From contig NZ_RXNU01000006.1 in the NCBI RefSeq assembly GCF_003966225.1, positions 62,001 to 126,000 of the forward strand: DNA of 64,000 bases. Reading direction: 5' to 3'. Every line of letters begins with the position of its first letter. Positions within the stretch are counted from its first letter, which is position 1. Below are positions 9,143 to 17,031 of this stretch, in pieces. The DNA comes from Shewanella canadensis. Its GTDB lineage: Bacteria > Pseudomonadota > Gammaproteobacteria > Enterobacterales > Shewanellaceae. The position numbers and the translations under genes were made by a program. The notes below the pieces were generated by a model. It was not told the origin of the DNA, made no database searches, and saw only the letters and a program-made list of their open reading frames with translations.

Positions 9143-9166
9143 AAAGGCGCTAATAGCGCCTTTTTT
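9143..9166 (+). terminator. Rho-independent terminator
   Basis: AAAGGCGC-TAATA-GCGCC followed by TTTTTT: a 5-bp GC-rich stem, 5-nt loop and U-tract, 26 bases after the lipoprotein stop. Confidence 0.9.
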
Positions 9167-9506
9167 GTCCCCGCACTAACTGATTTGTGGTTTAACTTCA
9201 TAAATCAGTTGCTTGTGAAGTGGAAAAGTCACCTTCTTCAATGAAGGTATCATTTTCTTATAGCTAAGCTGTATATAAAAAGGGGAATTTAGACTTTTAT
9301 ATCGTCGCCGCTCTTTTTCTGTTGGTTAGCAACCATACTTATAAATTAGAGAGTCGAAAGCATAAAAGTGGTCAGTAAAGATAAAGTGGTTAGCGTAGAG
9401 AAAGGTATCGAGCGAACGAGCTAAGGAAGCTAATCGAGTCACTAAACTGCCGGGTCACTTAATGGCTAGGGCTTATATTGGGGCGTTTAAAGTTAAGGGG
9501 TGACTC
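9167..9506. other. Intergenic region with inverted repeats
   Basis: No gene seen. Contains a 9-bp inverted repeat AACTGATTT (9178-9186) / AAATCAGTT (9202-9210) and a second, ACCTTC (9231-9236) / GAAGGT (9243-9248). The two hairpins within 70 nt could be part of an untranslated RNA or simple processing sites. Confidence 0.4.
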
Positions 9507-9875
9507 GTGGCTAATTCTACTAAGATCCTGATTGTACTCTGTCTACTCTTACTGGTTATTTTTTCTGGAAGTCTTGCCGCACAGGAGCAGCGTTATATCG
9601 TCAAGTTTAAACCCGGCGTAGATGAAAATAAACAGCATGCGAGCTTTTCACTAAGAACCAATCAGGTGGAGCTAGCCGCCCCTGGGGTTCACGTTTTATC
9701 ATCCGTTCCTATGGGGACTGGATTAGCTACTACAACGTAGGTTGCGGGAGCTGGTTATAACACCATAGGGATGGATGGTTCCCTTTTGGGAACCGAAAGC
9801 GGTTTACTGGTCGATTGTGGATTAGGGGACTCCCAGTGTAACAATAATCCATGCAGAGGCAGGAACTGTCCTTAA
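9507..9875 (+). pseudogene. Exported subtilase-propeptide-like ORF interrupted by an in-frame TAG
   Basis: GTG start at 9507 behind AAGGGG, signal peptide (LIVLCLLLLVIFSGSLAAQ), then QRYIVKFKPGVDENKQ, which resembles the inhibitor I9 propeptide of secreted subtilases. Codon 78 is TAG (9738-9740). The same frame then stays open for another 44 codons to TAA 9873-9875. The second part is Gly-rich and ends in a Cys-rich tail (CGLGDSQCNNNPCRGRNC), unlike random sequence. No protease domain is present. It looks like a shortened, decaying gene, or a small secreted protein with a recent nonsense mutation. A strong hairpin follows directly. Confidence 0.6.
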
Positions 9876-9881
9876 TAAAAA

Positions 9882-9906
9882 AACGCCGCATTTAGCGGCG
9901 TTTTAC
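9882..9906. terminator. Bidirectional Rho-independent terminator
   Basis: AACGCCGC-ATTTA-GCGGCGTT with A-tract on the left and TTTTA on the right: an 8-bp stem between the convergent ORFs ending at 9875 and 9930. Confidence 0.9.
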
Positions 9907-9929
9907 TATCTTAAATAGGGGGGGGGGAG

Positions 9930-10409
9930 CTAGTACCAGTCATCGATACTCTGAGTCGTGTTTGCATAGGTTTGCATCGCTGAGACCTGTTGCTGCTGTG
10001 CCTTAGTGTCTACGACGGCGGCGCGTGCCTCATCGTTATTTGAAAGGTAATAGGCAGTCGATGCCGACATCCCCTTGCTGTTGCCTGTCGCTATCCCGGC
10101 CATGTCAGAGTAGATCTGATACTGAGCCTTGGCTTTTCGATATTCGACATAGTTTTCAACTTTCTCTCCTTCATTGGGCAGACTTGGTTTTGCCGGGAGA
10201 GTTTCAGCCTCTTTAGCGCTTGGCTGAGCTTGAGCCTGAGATGAAAGCTCTGCTGCCTGTTTAGAAATTGTCACGCTGTCGCTACTTGAATGCTGAGTCG
10301 TACTGAGGGGGGAGTCGGTCTTAGGTTGAGTAGCGTTCTGTACCGGTTGCTTCGATGCAATAGCCTGTGTGGCCGGATTCGTGTTTTGAGAAGTTGAATT
10401 AATTTGCAT
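9930..10409 (-). CDS. Hypothetical Ser/Gln/Ala-rich protein
   Basis: 159 residues, hydrophilic, no signal peptide. The N-terminal 80 residues are Ser/Thr/Gln-rich and probably disordered, with a DSVTISKQAAELS motif of the kind found in flagellar-associated proteins such as FlgM, though the rest does not match FlgM. The C-terminal half is helical (VENYVEYRKAKAQYQIYSDM) and ends AMQTYANTTQSIDDWY. Only the coding potential (start, RBS-like GAGGCTGAG before ATG, clean terminator at the end) is secure. Function unknown. Confidence 0.65.
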   Translation of the reverse strand: MQINSTSQNTNPATQAIASKQPVQNATQPKTDSPLSTTQHSSSDSVTISKQAAELSSQAQAQPSAKEAETLPAKPSLPNEGEKVENYVEYRKAKAQYQIYSDMAGIATGNSKGMSASTAYYLSNNDEARAAVVDTKAQQQQVSAMQTYANTTQSIDDWY

Positions 10410-10547
10410 CTCAGCCTCGTGTAAAATGATATCAATTGAACCACTTTACAATGGTAAAGCTGAATGCAGGCTGAATTCGATTGAAAAAGCGACACTTCGT
10501 GCCGTTTTTAAATAAACTCAGCCTGCTCTCTGTGCTGCATACATATT

Positions 10548-10889
10548 TTAAGCGAAGAGCAGCAGTAAGGTACCCAAGACTCCTGAGCCTGCCATGAAGT
10601 GTGGCAGGTGATGAGCCCGGTAGCTTAAAGTTAAGATCACCAATAAACCTGCCAGAGATATGATTCCGGTGAATAGTATACTGCCATAGGCAAAACCTTG
10701 GTAAAGGATACCGATATAGTAACTTACGGCGAGAACTCCCCAGCCAAACCAATAGAGTAACCTGCTCTGTGCCGGGCTTGGTGAACGATCAAAAGCCCCG
10801 CGAAAGTGAGAGAACATGGCTAAAGCCAGGCTACCGAATGCGAGGTAGCTAAAGTTAAGTAAGCTTAGCGTCATAGAGTTAGATATCAT
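10548..10889 (-). CDS. DUF3325-type small membrane protein of an iron-uptake operon
   Basis: 113 residues with four hydrophobic helices. ATG at 10889 follows GGGGGAG at seven bases and sits 4 bp past the stop of the PepSY gene, so it is the last gene of a three-gene operon. A longer frame to 10997 overlaps the PepSY gene and is rejected. DUF3325 proteins accompany DUF3649 and PepSY proteins next to siderophore receptors in many gammaproteobacteria. Family assignment is from context plus helix pattern (LNFSYLAFGSLALAM, LLYWFGWGVLAVSYY). Confidence 0.8.
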   Translation of the reverse strand: MISNSMTLSLLNFSYLAFGSLALAMFSHFRGAFDRSPSPAQSRLLYWFGWGVLAVSYYIGILYQGFAYGSILFTGIISLAGLLVILTLSYRAHHLPHFMAGSGVLGTLLLLFA

Positions 10890-10893
10890 AATG

Positions 10894-12567
10894 TTACTCC
10901 CCCTCCTTAGCTGACAGCTCCGGATCTGAGGCCACCTTTGCTGAAGCGGTAGGAACCCGTTTACCCTTATTCGCCCGCGAAGCGCTTGCTGCGACACGAT
11001 TAGATGACTTAGTGTGAGTTTGTGCTAATTTTCTCCTCGCAAACCATAACGCTATTCCAATCAGAAGAGAGAGAAGATCGAATCCTGCTAATGCCCATTG
11101 ATGGCTGGCAATATTTTGAAACAGGTGTTGACTGGAGGTCGCCCAGTTAAGAAGAGGGATCGCCATGAAGGCAACTGCAGAAAGTCCCAGCACTCTGCGC
11201 CAGCTTGTCAGGCTGCGGTCAAAGTAAGCCAGTACTGCGGTTAAAAAGATAACGGCAAAGAAGCTGTGTACCTCCCATTGAGCCCGGTCAGCCATCTGTG
11301 TCGGCAGGAGCCGGTTAGCATAGAAAAATGCACCGGTTGCCAGAGGTAAGCCGGCGATAAAAGTCAGATTAAGTCCTTCGACGAGGCGCAGGCCAAAGCT
11401 TGGTTTGTTGCCCTGTTTGATAAGCTTTTGTTGTTTCTGGCGGATTTTCACGGCCCATAACAGTGTGCCTGTTGCTATCATGGCGCAGCCCATAAAACCG
11501 CAGATAAAGAAAAAGAGCCTTAATACCGGCTCGGCAAAACGAGCCGTGTGCAGGGACATTAACGTATCGTGTGTGGCATGAGCTGCCGAGGGGGTATCGG
11601 AGGCTTGGCTCAGCTGCTCGCCGGATACGCCGCTGAATATCAGAGGTATACGCAGGTCTGTCACTGACTGTTGGGTATTTTGATAGAAACTGATCCGACT
11701 ATTTTCATCATCGATATTACTGATCACCACCTGTTTAATCGGCGTATTTCCCCAGCTCGCCTTTACGGCGGGGAGTAATGTACTCAGTTGAATTAAAGGT
11801 GCCGGGGTACCTGAAGCGGCAACTTGCTCTCGTCCCGGTTTCAGTTCCGCGCGAAATGCACGAGCGTCACCTTCATAGGCGGTGATCACCCCCCAAGGCA
11901 TATACATCAGCATCAAAGTGATTAAGCCGGTATAAGTGATCATCAGATGATAGGGCAGCGCGAGTACCGAGCTGATATTGTGGGCATCGAGCCAGGAACG
12001 CCCCCCCTTGTTGCGTCTGAAGCTGAAAAAATCCTTGAAGATGCGCTTATGGATAACGATGCCACTGATCAAGGCGAGTAACATGAACATAGTGCAAAAC
12101 CCGACTATCCAGCGAGCGATTTTTGCCGGCATGTAGTGGAGGTCAAAATGTAACCGGTAGAAGAAGTTACCACCCCGAGAACCCCGTATGTCGGTAACCA
12201 TATCCTGACCATCTATATGGGCTATATGCTCAATAAACTGCCCCCTTCGTTCGCCGGGCTCTGGGTGTGTCTGCCAGCTATAGCTGAGATATGGTTTACG
12301 TTCGGTAGGAAAGTTAATGCGCCAATCTTTTGCATTTTCAGCATGTGCAGACAGGTAGGCTTGTCCTTCTTGAAGCTGGTGAACTAAGTTGTCTGTTTGA
12401 TAGGCCTGAAGCACATCGCTGTGAATTTCCGGCTTGGTCCATAGGGAGATCTCATAGCGGTAGTAGCTAACCGTGCCTGCAAAGAAGACTAACAAAAGTA
12501 CCCAACATACCAGCAATCCAACCCAAGTATGTAACCAGGTCATGGAGCGAAAAAAAGTCTCTTTCAT
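10894..12567 (-). CDS. PepSY-associated inner-membrane protein (iron-regulated)
   Basis: 557 residues. N-terminal helix FFRSMTWLHTWVGLLVCWVL with the conserved H-W of the PepSY_TM family, then a periplasmic PepSY-like part (about 50-165). Helices at about 165-190 and 210-235 follow (LALPYHLMITYTGLITL), with the conserved LDAHN before them, then a second periplasmic part, and C-terminal helices at about 365-520. It ends in a basic, Ala/Ser-rich tail. These proteins occur beside TonB receptors and some act in ferric-siderophore reduction; the exact role here is inferred. It starts 3 nt after the DUF3649 stop. A C7 run at 12001-12007 lies inside the gene with no frame disruption. Confidence 0.88.
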   Translation of the reverse strand: MKETFFRSMTWLHTWVGLLVCWVLLLVFFAGTVSYYRYEISLWTKPEIHSDVLQAYQTDNLVHQLQEGQAYLSAHAENAKDWRINFPTERKPYLSYSWQTHPEPGERRGQFIEHIAHIDGQDMVTDIRGSRGGNFFYRLHFDLHYMPAKIARWIVGFCTMFMLLALISGIVIHKRIFKDFFSFRRNKGGRSWLDAHNISSVLALPYHLMITYTGLITLMLMYMPWGVITAYEGDARAFRAELKPGREQVAASGTPAPLIQLSTLLPAVKASWGNTPIKQVVISNIDDENSRISFYQNTQQSVTDLRIPLIFSGVSGEQLSQASDTPSAAHATHDTLMSLHTARFAEPVLRLFFFICGFMGCAMIATGTLLWAVKIRQKQQKLIKQGNKPSFGLRLVEGLNLTFIAGLPLATGAFFYANRLLPTQMADRAQWEVHSFFAVIFLTAVLAYFDRSLTSWRRVLGLSAVAFMAIPLLNWATSSQHLFQNIASHQWALAGFDLLSLLIGIALWFARRKLAQTHTKSSNRVAASASRANKGKRVPTASAKVASDPELSAKEGE

Positions 12568-12570
12568 TGC

Positions 12571-12870
12571 TTAATTTACCCACAAAATAAAGATATAAAG
12601 AATGGCACTGATTAGTAGTAGATCCCGCCAGGCTTGCCAGCTTGTCCTGACACTAAACGCCCAGATAGCCGCCGCAGCGTAAAAGCTAAATGAGAGCATC
12701 ATTGCGGTTAGTGTGCTTTGGGCTGCGGACAAAGGCATGATGAGAGCCAATAAACCACAGGCGCTAGCCGCGACTAAGTAACCTGCAAAAATGGCTGCAA
12801 AACTGCGAGACATGATGTTGATAGGTTGCGAGCTGATAAATGCTCGCCAGTTTATATTGGGTAATACCAC
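12571..12870 (-). CDS. DUF3649-type small membrane protein
   Basis: About 99 residues from GTG 12870, or 80 from ATG 12813. Two to three hydrophobic helices (SFAAIFAGYLVAASACGLLA, LSFSFYAAAAIWAFSVR, LLLISAILYIFILWV) and the RSFAAIFAGY start are typical of DUF3649. Homologues have residues before that motif, which favours the GTG. The open frame continues to 13014, but a Fur-box-like sequence at 12954-12972 lies within that extension, so translation from there is unlikely. First gene of the operon DUF3649-PepSY-DUF3325. No TonB-dependent receptor gene lies upstream, as there usually is. Confidence 0.75.
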   Translation of the reverse strand: MVLPNINWRAFISSQPINIMSRSFAAIFAGYLVAASACGLLALIMPLSAAQSTLTAMMLSFSFYAAAAIWAFSVRTSWQAWRDLLLISAILYIFILWVN

Positions 12871-12953
12871 GGTGATTTGTTCCAGGTGAAAAGGCTGGTG
12901 CCTGTGTTGATTTGGTAAAAACTGTTGTGATTCTACCTTAAACTTACCTAGGT

Positions 12954-12972
12954 GATAACCATTTTCATTCGC
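12954..12972 (-). promoter_or_regulatory. Fur-box-like operator
   Basis: On the minus strand GCGAATGAAAATGGTTATC matches the 19-bp consensus GATAATGATAATCATTATC at 14 positions. It lies about 85 bp upstream of the DUF3649 start, where an iron-repressed promoter is expected. Predicts Fe(II)-Fur repression of the operon. Confidence 0.7.
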
Positions 12973-13151
12973 ATTTAATGTGTAAAGATTGCCGCTGTGA
13001 GCGCTGGATCCCAAAAAAGACTGTGAGCCAGGTAGTTTAAAAAGTTAAATGAGTCGATGTTTGTCGATAAACTAAACACTTCTGCTTCAAGGATCGTTTT
13101 TTTAGCATATGCTTAGTGAGTCCCCCCCCATTTATCGGTCATTCGAGTAAT

Positions 13152-13177
13152 AAAAAAGCATCAAATTGATGCTTTTT
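13152..13177. terminator. Hairpin with A- and T-tracts (terminator-like)
   Basis: AAAAAGCATC-AAATT-GATGCTTTTT: a 10-bp stem usable on both strands. No gene ends immediately next to it, so it may terminate an unrecognised small RNA or be left over from a lost gene. Confidence 0.7.
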
Positions 13178-13501
13178 ATAACGATTATCTTAGTTTTGTC
13201 TTAATTTTGGACATTGAATATAGCCGTTACTTGCTTTTATGAAATATGAGGAGTACATATTAATACAAGAAGTTTGAAAGTACTTATTGAGGACACAGTG
13301 TGGGGAACTCGTGTTGGTTAGTTCAAGAGTATTTGTAATAGTTAGAATGGATACAGAGCTTGTATAAGCCTGGTTGAGTGGGAAATACCGATAAAAGTGT
13401 AGGGCAAAATTAGTAGCGTAAAAATATTTTACATGCCCCCTTGTGTTTTCGACTGTCAGCCCCAAGTTCTATTATTGAAGTAATTCTTAAAAGGAAAACC
13501 T

Positions 13502-13858
13502 ATGAAAATAAATCTTTCTGGTCACCACGTCGATGTTACCGATTCAATCAAAGAGCATGTGAACGAAAAGTTTTCCAAAATCGCCACTCATTTCCCAACG
13601 TTAATCTCGTTAGATGTCATCATTTCTAAGGAACATGGCGAGTATCAGGTTGAGCTGCGTACTAATTATGAAGGTAGCCGAATTTCTGCATCAGGGAATA
13701 AGGATGTGATGTATCCGGCTATTGCGACTGCGGCTAAGAAGCTTGACGCAGCGCTTAAGCACAGAAAAGGTCAGCTAAAAGCCGATCTTCATGAGAAGCC
13801 GGTGAGTACGACGCCTGAGATTGCTCATGAGATAGTTCAAGAGATGAAACTTGTCTAA
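13502..13858 (+). CDS. hpf: Ribosome hibernation-promoting factor, short form
   Basis: 118 residues. The whole protein is the S30AE/sigma-54-modulation fold: MKINLSGHHVDVTDSIKEHV, then LDVIISKEHGEYQVELRTNY, ISASGNKDVMYPAIATAAKK and the basic helix LDAALKHRKGQLK. It binds the 30S subunit in stationary phase, blocking tRNA/mRNA sites and, in the HPF type, promoting 100S dimers. It lacks the C-terminal dimerisation domain of long HPF, but has about 20 extra residues after the fold, so RaiA (YfiA) is an alternative name. AAAAGGAAAACC precedes the ATG. Monocistronic, with a terminator at 13925-13952. Confidence 0.88.
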   Translation: MKINLSGHHVDVTDSIKEHVNEKFSKIATHFPTLISLDVIISKEHGEYQVELRTNYEGSRISASGNKDVMYPAIATAAKKLDAALKHRKGQLKADLHEKPVSTTPEIAHEIVQEMKLV

Positions 13859-13924
13859 ATAGACGAGATCAGTTTCTCGCCGTTGAGGCTGAGAGTTTGA
13901 TATATCCTTGATATAAAATTTAAT

Positions 13925-13952
13925 AAACCACCGATTGTTCGGTGGTTTTTTT
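13925..13952 (+). terminator. Rho-independent terminator after hpf
   Basis: AACCACCGA-TTGT-TCGGTGGTT followed by a T-run: 9-bp stem and 4-nt loop. Confidence 0.92.
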
Positions 13953-13980
13953 ATATGAAAGGGGCACTACCTGGATAGTT

Positions 13981-13994
13981 ATACCGATTGGTAT
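13981..13994. repeat. Dispersed palindrome ATACC-GATT-GGTAT (copy 1)
   Basis: Identical 14-mer to the one at 36530-36543, with the same TATTATTC extension. It overlaps the last base of the stop codon of the antiporter gene. Related to the terminal repeats of the element at 26722-26790. Confidence 0.75.
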
Positions 13995-15916
13995 TATTCG
14001 CTCCTGTTAATCTTCTCTTCATAGTCTTTAGGCGGTGGTGTCCAGCCACGTTCGACTTTAGCTTGTTCATCGAAGTGTTCGCTCTTCATCGCTTTCGCTA
14101 TGGCGGTCTCGAGTTCGATAAATAGCTCTCTGAAGTGAGCGCTGTACTTGCTGTCCTCAGTTTTCTTTTTCCAGGACTCAAACAGTGAATCTTTATAGCA
14201 AAGTTCCAACTCGCGCAGCGTGGCCTTCTTCTGCTCGGCTTTAAACGGGTGTACTCCGAGAGAGATCAAGGCCTCTTTGCCAAGTTCTAAGGCTGAATGG
14301 TAGGTTTCACTGATGATAAAGTCGGCACCGGCATGTTTAAGCTCGAAGTGATGTCCTCTATCGAATGCGCGGGCAAAAATCTTCACCTTAGGATAGGTGT
14401 GTTTTACATATTTGGTCAGTTCTACCGCACGTTCATTGTTGTCTATGGCGATGACCAGCATGGTGGCATCTTCGATTCCTGCGGTGTGGAGCAGGTCTGG
14501 TTGAGTCGCATCACCATAGAAGCTCTTAACATTGATCTTTTTCAGGTTTTCAACTTGAGATATCTGATGATCCAGCACCACAGTATCGATTTTGTTGGCC
14601 CGTAAGAAACGGTTCACCATCTGGCCGAAGCGGCCAATTCCCGCGATGATCACCGTGCCCTTTTCGGTGATCTCATCGGCCTCCCGGTCATTTTCGGAGT
14701 GTTCATATCTTGGCACAATCACCTTGTCGAAGAAGATAAACAGTCCTGGTGTGAGAAACATAGACAGGGCGACAACCAATGAGAGCATTTGGGCCAGATC
14801 GGTTGGGATCACGTGGTTTTGCACTGTGTAACTGAGCAGGACGAAACCAAACTCACCGGCTTGAGCCAGGCTCAGGGCAAACAACCAGCGATCGCTGTTT
14901 TTAATTCTGAATATGAGAGCTAATACAAATAATACCAGGGCTTTTACCAGCATTACCCCGGCGGTGATCCCAAGCACGGGGCCGATATTACTGGCCAGAA
15001 CACCAAAGTCGATGCCTGCGCCAACAGTAATAAAAAAGAGTCCCAGCAATAAGCCCTTAAAAGGTTCGATATTTGACTCTAGTTCATGACGAAATTCACT
15101 GTTAGCCAGTACCACACCGGCTAGAAATGTTCCCAGAGCAGGGGAGAGGCCGACCAGACTCATCAATGCCGCGATGCCGATAACCAGCATGAGTGCGGTG
15201 GCGGTGAAAATTTCTCTAAGGCCAGAATTAGCGACATAACGGAACAGGGGGCGACTGAGGTAATGCCCACCAACCACAACGGCTGCGATGGCCAACATGA
15301 CCACGATTCCGTAAGCCCAACCAGGCAAACCGGCCACCAAAGAGAGCTCTTCATGCTGCTGAGCTGCTTGACCAACCGCAGCTTGTGCCTGTTCGACCAA
15401 CTCGGGTAATGCCAACAGTGGAATGAGTGCCAGCATGGGGATCACGGCTATATCCTGAAACAGGAGAACCGAGAAGGCATTCTTCCCCCCTTCGGTTTTT
15501 GACAGGGCTTTCTCGTTAAAGGTCTGCAGCACGATGGCGGTAGAAGACAGTGCGAATATAAGACCGACTGTCAGCGCGATACTCCAGCTTAAGCCAAAAT
15601 AGAACCCTGCTGCAGTGATGATTGCGGTCGTTAAACCTATCTGCAGGCCGCCTAAGGCGATAAGTTTATTACGCATATCCCATAGCATTCGTGGCTCGAG
15701 TTCCAGGCCGACGAGAAATAACATCATGACGACGCCAAATTCGGCAAAGTGTTGCAGGGTGTTAGTTTCACTGCCGACCAGACCGATGATCGGACCGATA
15801 ACGACTCCCGCTATCAGGTAACCCAATACTGAGCCTAAGCCAAAACGTTTGGCCAGAGGCACCGCGATGACTGCCGCGCACAGGTAGATAAAAGCTTGAA
15901 TGAAATAAGCTGTCAT
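13994..15916 (-). CDS. Kef-type K+/H+ antiporter (CPA2) with RCK domain
   Basis: 640 residues. Residues 1-390 form about 12 membrane helices of the sodium/hydrogen exchanger fold (FGLGSVLGYLIAGVVIGP, FALSSTAIVLQTFNEK, LVGLSPALGTFLAGVVLANS). From about 415, a Rossmann RCK/TrkA-N domain begins at IIAGIGRFGQMVNRFLRAN with an acidic residue at the end of strand 2 (VVLD). A C-terminal helical tail of about 90 residues follows. Such proteins are glutathione/NAD(H)-gated potassium efflux systems that acidify the cytoplasm during electrophile stress. The flavodoxin-like ancillary subunit gene starts the operon 27 nt upstream, as in kefGB and kefFC. KefB and KefC cannot be separated here. Confidence 0.9.
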   Translation of the reverse strand: MTAYFIQAFIYLCAAVIAVPLAKRFGLGSVLGYLIAGVVIGPIIGLVGSETNTLQHFAEFGVVMMLFLVGLELEPRMLWDMRNKLIALGGLQIGLTTAIITAAGFYFGLSWSIALTVGLIFALSSTAIVLQTFNEKALSKTEGGKNAFSVLLFQDIAVIPMLALIPLLALPELVEQAQAAVGQAAQQHEELSLVAGLPGWAYGIVVMLAIAAVVVGGHYLSRPLFRYVANSGLREIFTATALMLVIGIAALMSLVGLSPALGTFLAGVVLANSEFRHELESNIEPFKGLLLGLFFITVGAGIDFGVLASNIGPVLGITAGVMLVKALVLFVLALIFRIKNSDRWLFALSLAQAGEFGFVLLSYTVQNHVIPTDLAQMLSLVVALSMFLTPGLFIFFDKVIVPRYEHSENDREADEITEKGTVIIAGIGRFGQMVNRFLRANKIDTVVLDHQISQVENLKKINVKSFYGDATQPDLLHTAGIEDATMLVIAIDNNERAVELTKYVKHTYPKVKIFARAFDRGHHFELKHAGADFIISETYHSALELGKEALISLGVHPFKAEQKKATLRELELCYKDSLFESWKKKTEDSKYSAHFRELFIELETAIAKAMKSEHFDEQAKVERGWTPPPKDYEEKINRSE

Positions 15917-15943
15917 TAGGAACCCTTTGTTTAAATCTTGAAA

Positions 15944-16561
15944 TTAAGCGATAAATAAGTCAGATAAATTGCTGTTTAATACGGGCAAAGATCTTGCCGT
16001 TTCAATATCTAAAGTATCTTCAGCCAGCGCGGTTAAAAGGTGACGTAAATTTGTGATATGAGCATTAACGCGATTCTCTTCTACCGCATTTCTGGCGCTA
16101 AACAGTACGAAAGGGGAGAGGTAATTCATCCCGGTTAATGATGCTGTTTGTTCCAGTGGTTGGAGCAGCTCCCGGACAGTGAAATGGTTATAACCCTCAC
16201 TCTGATAGGCAGCCTCTGAGCCGCCAGCCGTGATGGCACACAAAAAGGTTTTGCCGATTAGCGCATTACCGTTAGGGCCATAGGCGAAACCATATTCGAG
16301 AACCAGATCTTGCCACTGTTTTAAGATTGCGGGAGTGGAATACCAATAGAGAGGAAACATAAAGATAATCACATCATGTTCGCGCAGTCTCTGTTGCTCT
16401 TTGTCAATATTGATATGAAATGTGGGGTATTCCCGATAGAGATCGATGGCCGTCACATCGCTGTGTTGCTGACAGGCGGTAAAAAGTGGCTTGTTGACCT
16501 CTGAGCGCTCTTGAGCTGGATGCGCAAACAGCACTAAGATTTTCTTCTTGTCCTCGGGCAT
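15944..16561 (-). CDS. KefF/KefG-like NAD(P)H:quinone oxidoreductase, antiporter ancillary subunit
   Basis: 205 residues, flavodoxin-like fold: KILVLFAHPAQERSEVNKPL (phosphate-binding loop), VIIFMFPLYWYSTPAILKQW (flavin-binding FPLYW), then GKTFLCAITAGGSEAAY. This is the family of MdaB/KefF/KefG cytoplasmic oxidoreductases that bind and activate Kef efflux channels. Location directly upstream of the Kef-type antiporter on the same strand supports that role. The ATG at 16561 is preceded by AAGGATC. Confidence 0.9.
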   Translation of the reverse strand: MPEDKKKILVLFAHPAQERSEVNKPLFTACQQHSDVTAIDLYREYPTFHINIDKEQQRLREHDVIIFMFPLYWYSTPAILKQWQDLVLEYGFAYGPNGNALIGKTFLCAITAGGSEAAYQSEGYNHFTVRELLQPLEQTASLTGMNYLSPFVLFSARNAVEENRVNAHITNLRHLLTALAEDTLDIETARSLPVLNSNLSDLFIA

Positions 16562-16667
16562 AACAGATCCTTGTGAGAGTCAGTCACTTAGCTTTCGTTT
16601 AATAAGCTGGTTTTGCTAAGTTATCATAGCTTCCATCGAGGGATAACCGATTATTCAATATATTAGG

Positions 16668-16850
16668 TCATAAACATTTGTTCAGGCTCGTTCGGTTGCC
16701 GGGCTGTAGCCCGTTATTAATTGGCATTGAATCGATAATATCTACTCTATTGAATTGCTCTTTTTTCACTCTTGCGCAGAGTGGGTCATGATTTCGTGGG
16801 GTTAATAACGCTGCCAGCTCGGTAAGCCTGCGATGCACAATATTACTCAC
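16668..16850 (-). CDS. Possible small ORF downstream of the CsrA paralogue
   Basis: 60 residues from a GTG that sits 9 nt after a GGAG at the end of the CsrA-like gene, so coupled translation is possible. The sequence (VSNIVHRRLTELAALLTPRN...) has no recognisable domain, membrane segment or signal. It may be chance. Confidence 0.25.
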   Translation of the reverse strand: MSNIVHRRLTELAALLTPRNHDPLCARVKKEQFNRVDIIDSMPINNGLQPGNRTSLNKCL

Positions 16851-16854
16851 CTAA

Positions 16855-17031
16855 TTATTCTCCGAGCTGAAGTATCTCACTTCGATAGATATCTACCGAA
16901 CTGTCGGCATCGATTCCGATTCGGTTGTCGGCGTAGATATTGATTTCTATGTCTTTTAAGGGCTCACCATTTTCATCATAGACATTGGTTATGGTAACTG
17001 AAGTATTCGTCTTTCTCGTTAGAATAAGCAT
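16855..17031 (-). CDS. Divergent CsrA/RsmA-family RNA-binding protein
   Basis: 58 residues starting MLILTRK, the CsrA hallmark, after a strong GGAGG-TCAT ribosome site (an ATG at 17055 is rejected). After strand 1 the sequence leaves the consensus: SVTITNVYDENGEPLKDIEI replaces the canonical loop between strands 2 and 3. The second half, NRIGIDADSSVDIYRSEIL, keeps the RIGI-A--SV---R-EI pattern, including the Arg that corresponds to the RNA-contacting residue 44. CsrA dimers bind GGA motifs in mRNA leaders. The ribosome site itself reads CAGGGAGG, so self-binding is plausible. It is not the housekeeping csrA by sequence. Confidence 0.85.
   Translation of the reverse strand: MLILTRKTNTSVTITNVYDENGEPLKDIEINIYADNRIGIDADSSVDIYRSEILQLGE

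Larger units (their letters stand above)
12871..13501. other. Intergenic region between iron operon and hibernation factor
   Basis: About 630 bases without a supportable gene. It holds the Fur-like box (12954-12972), a C8 tract (13122-13129) and a strong hairpin (13152-13177). The minus-strand frame 13190-13465 has no ribosome site and unnatural composition and is not counted. A promoter for the hibernation factor must lie in the right part. Confidence 0.45.

Noticed and set aside
9738..9740. TAG as a recoded pyrrolysine codon
   Set aside because: No pyl genes or context expected in this lineage; ordinary nonsense mutation or natural stop is simpler.
10894..10997. N-terminal extension of the DUF3325 gene to 10997
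   Set aside because: It overlaps the PepSY gene, while an ATG with a good ribosome site exists at 10889.
12873..13014. N-terminal extension of the DUF3649 gene to TTG 13014
   Set aside because: The Fur-like box lies in it and the residues are not membrane-like; first read as a possible receptor C-terminus, but no barrel end motif is present.
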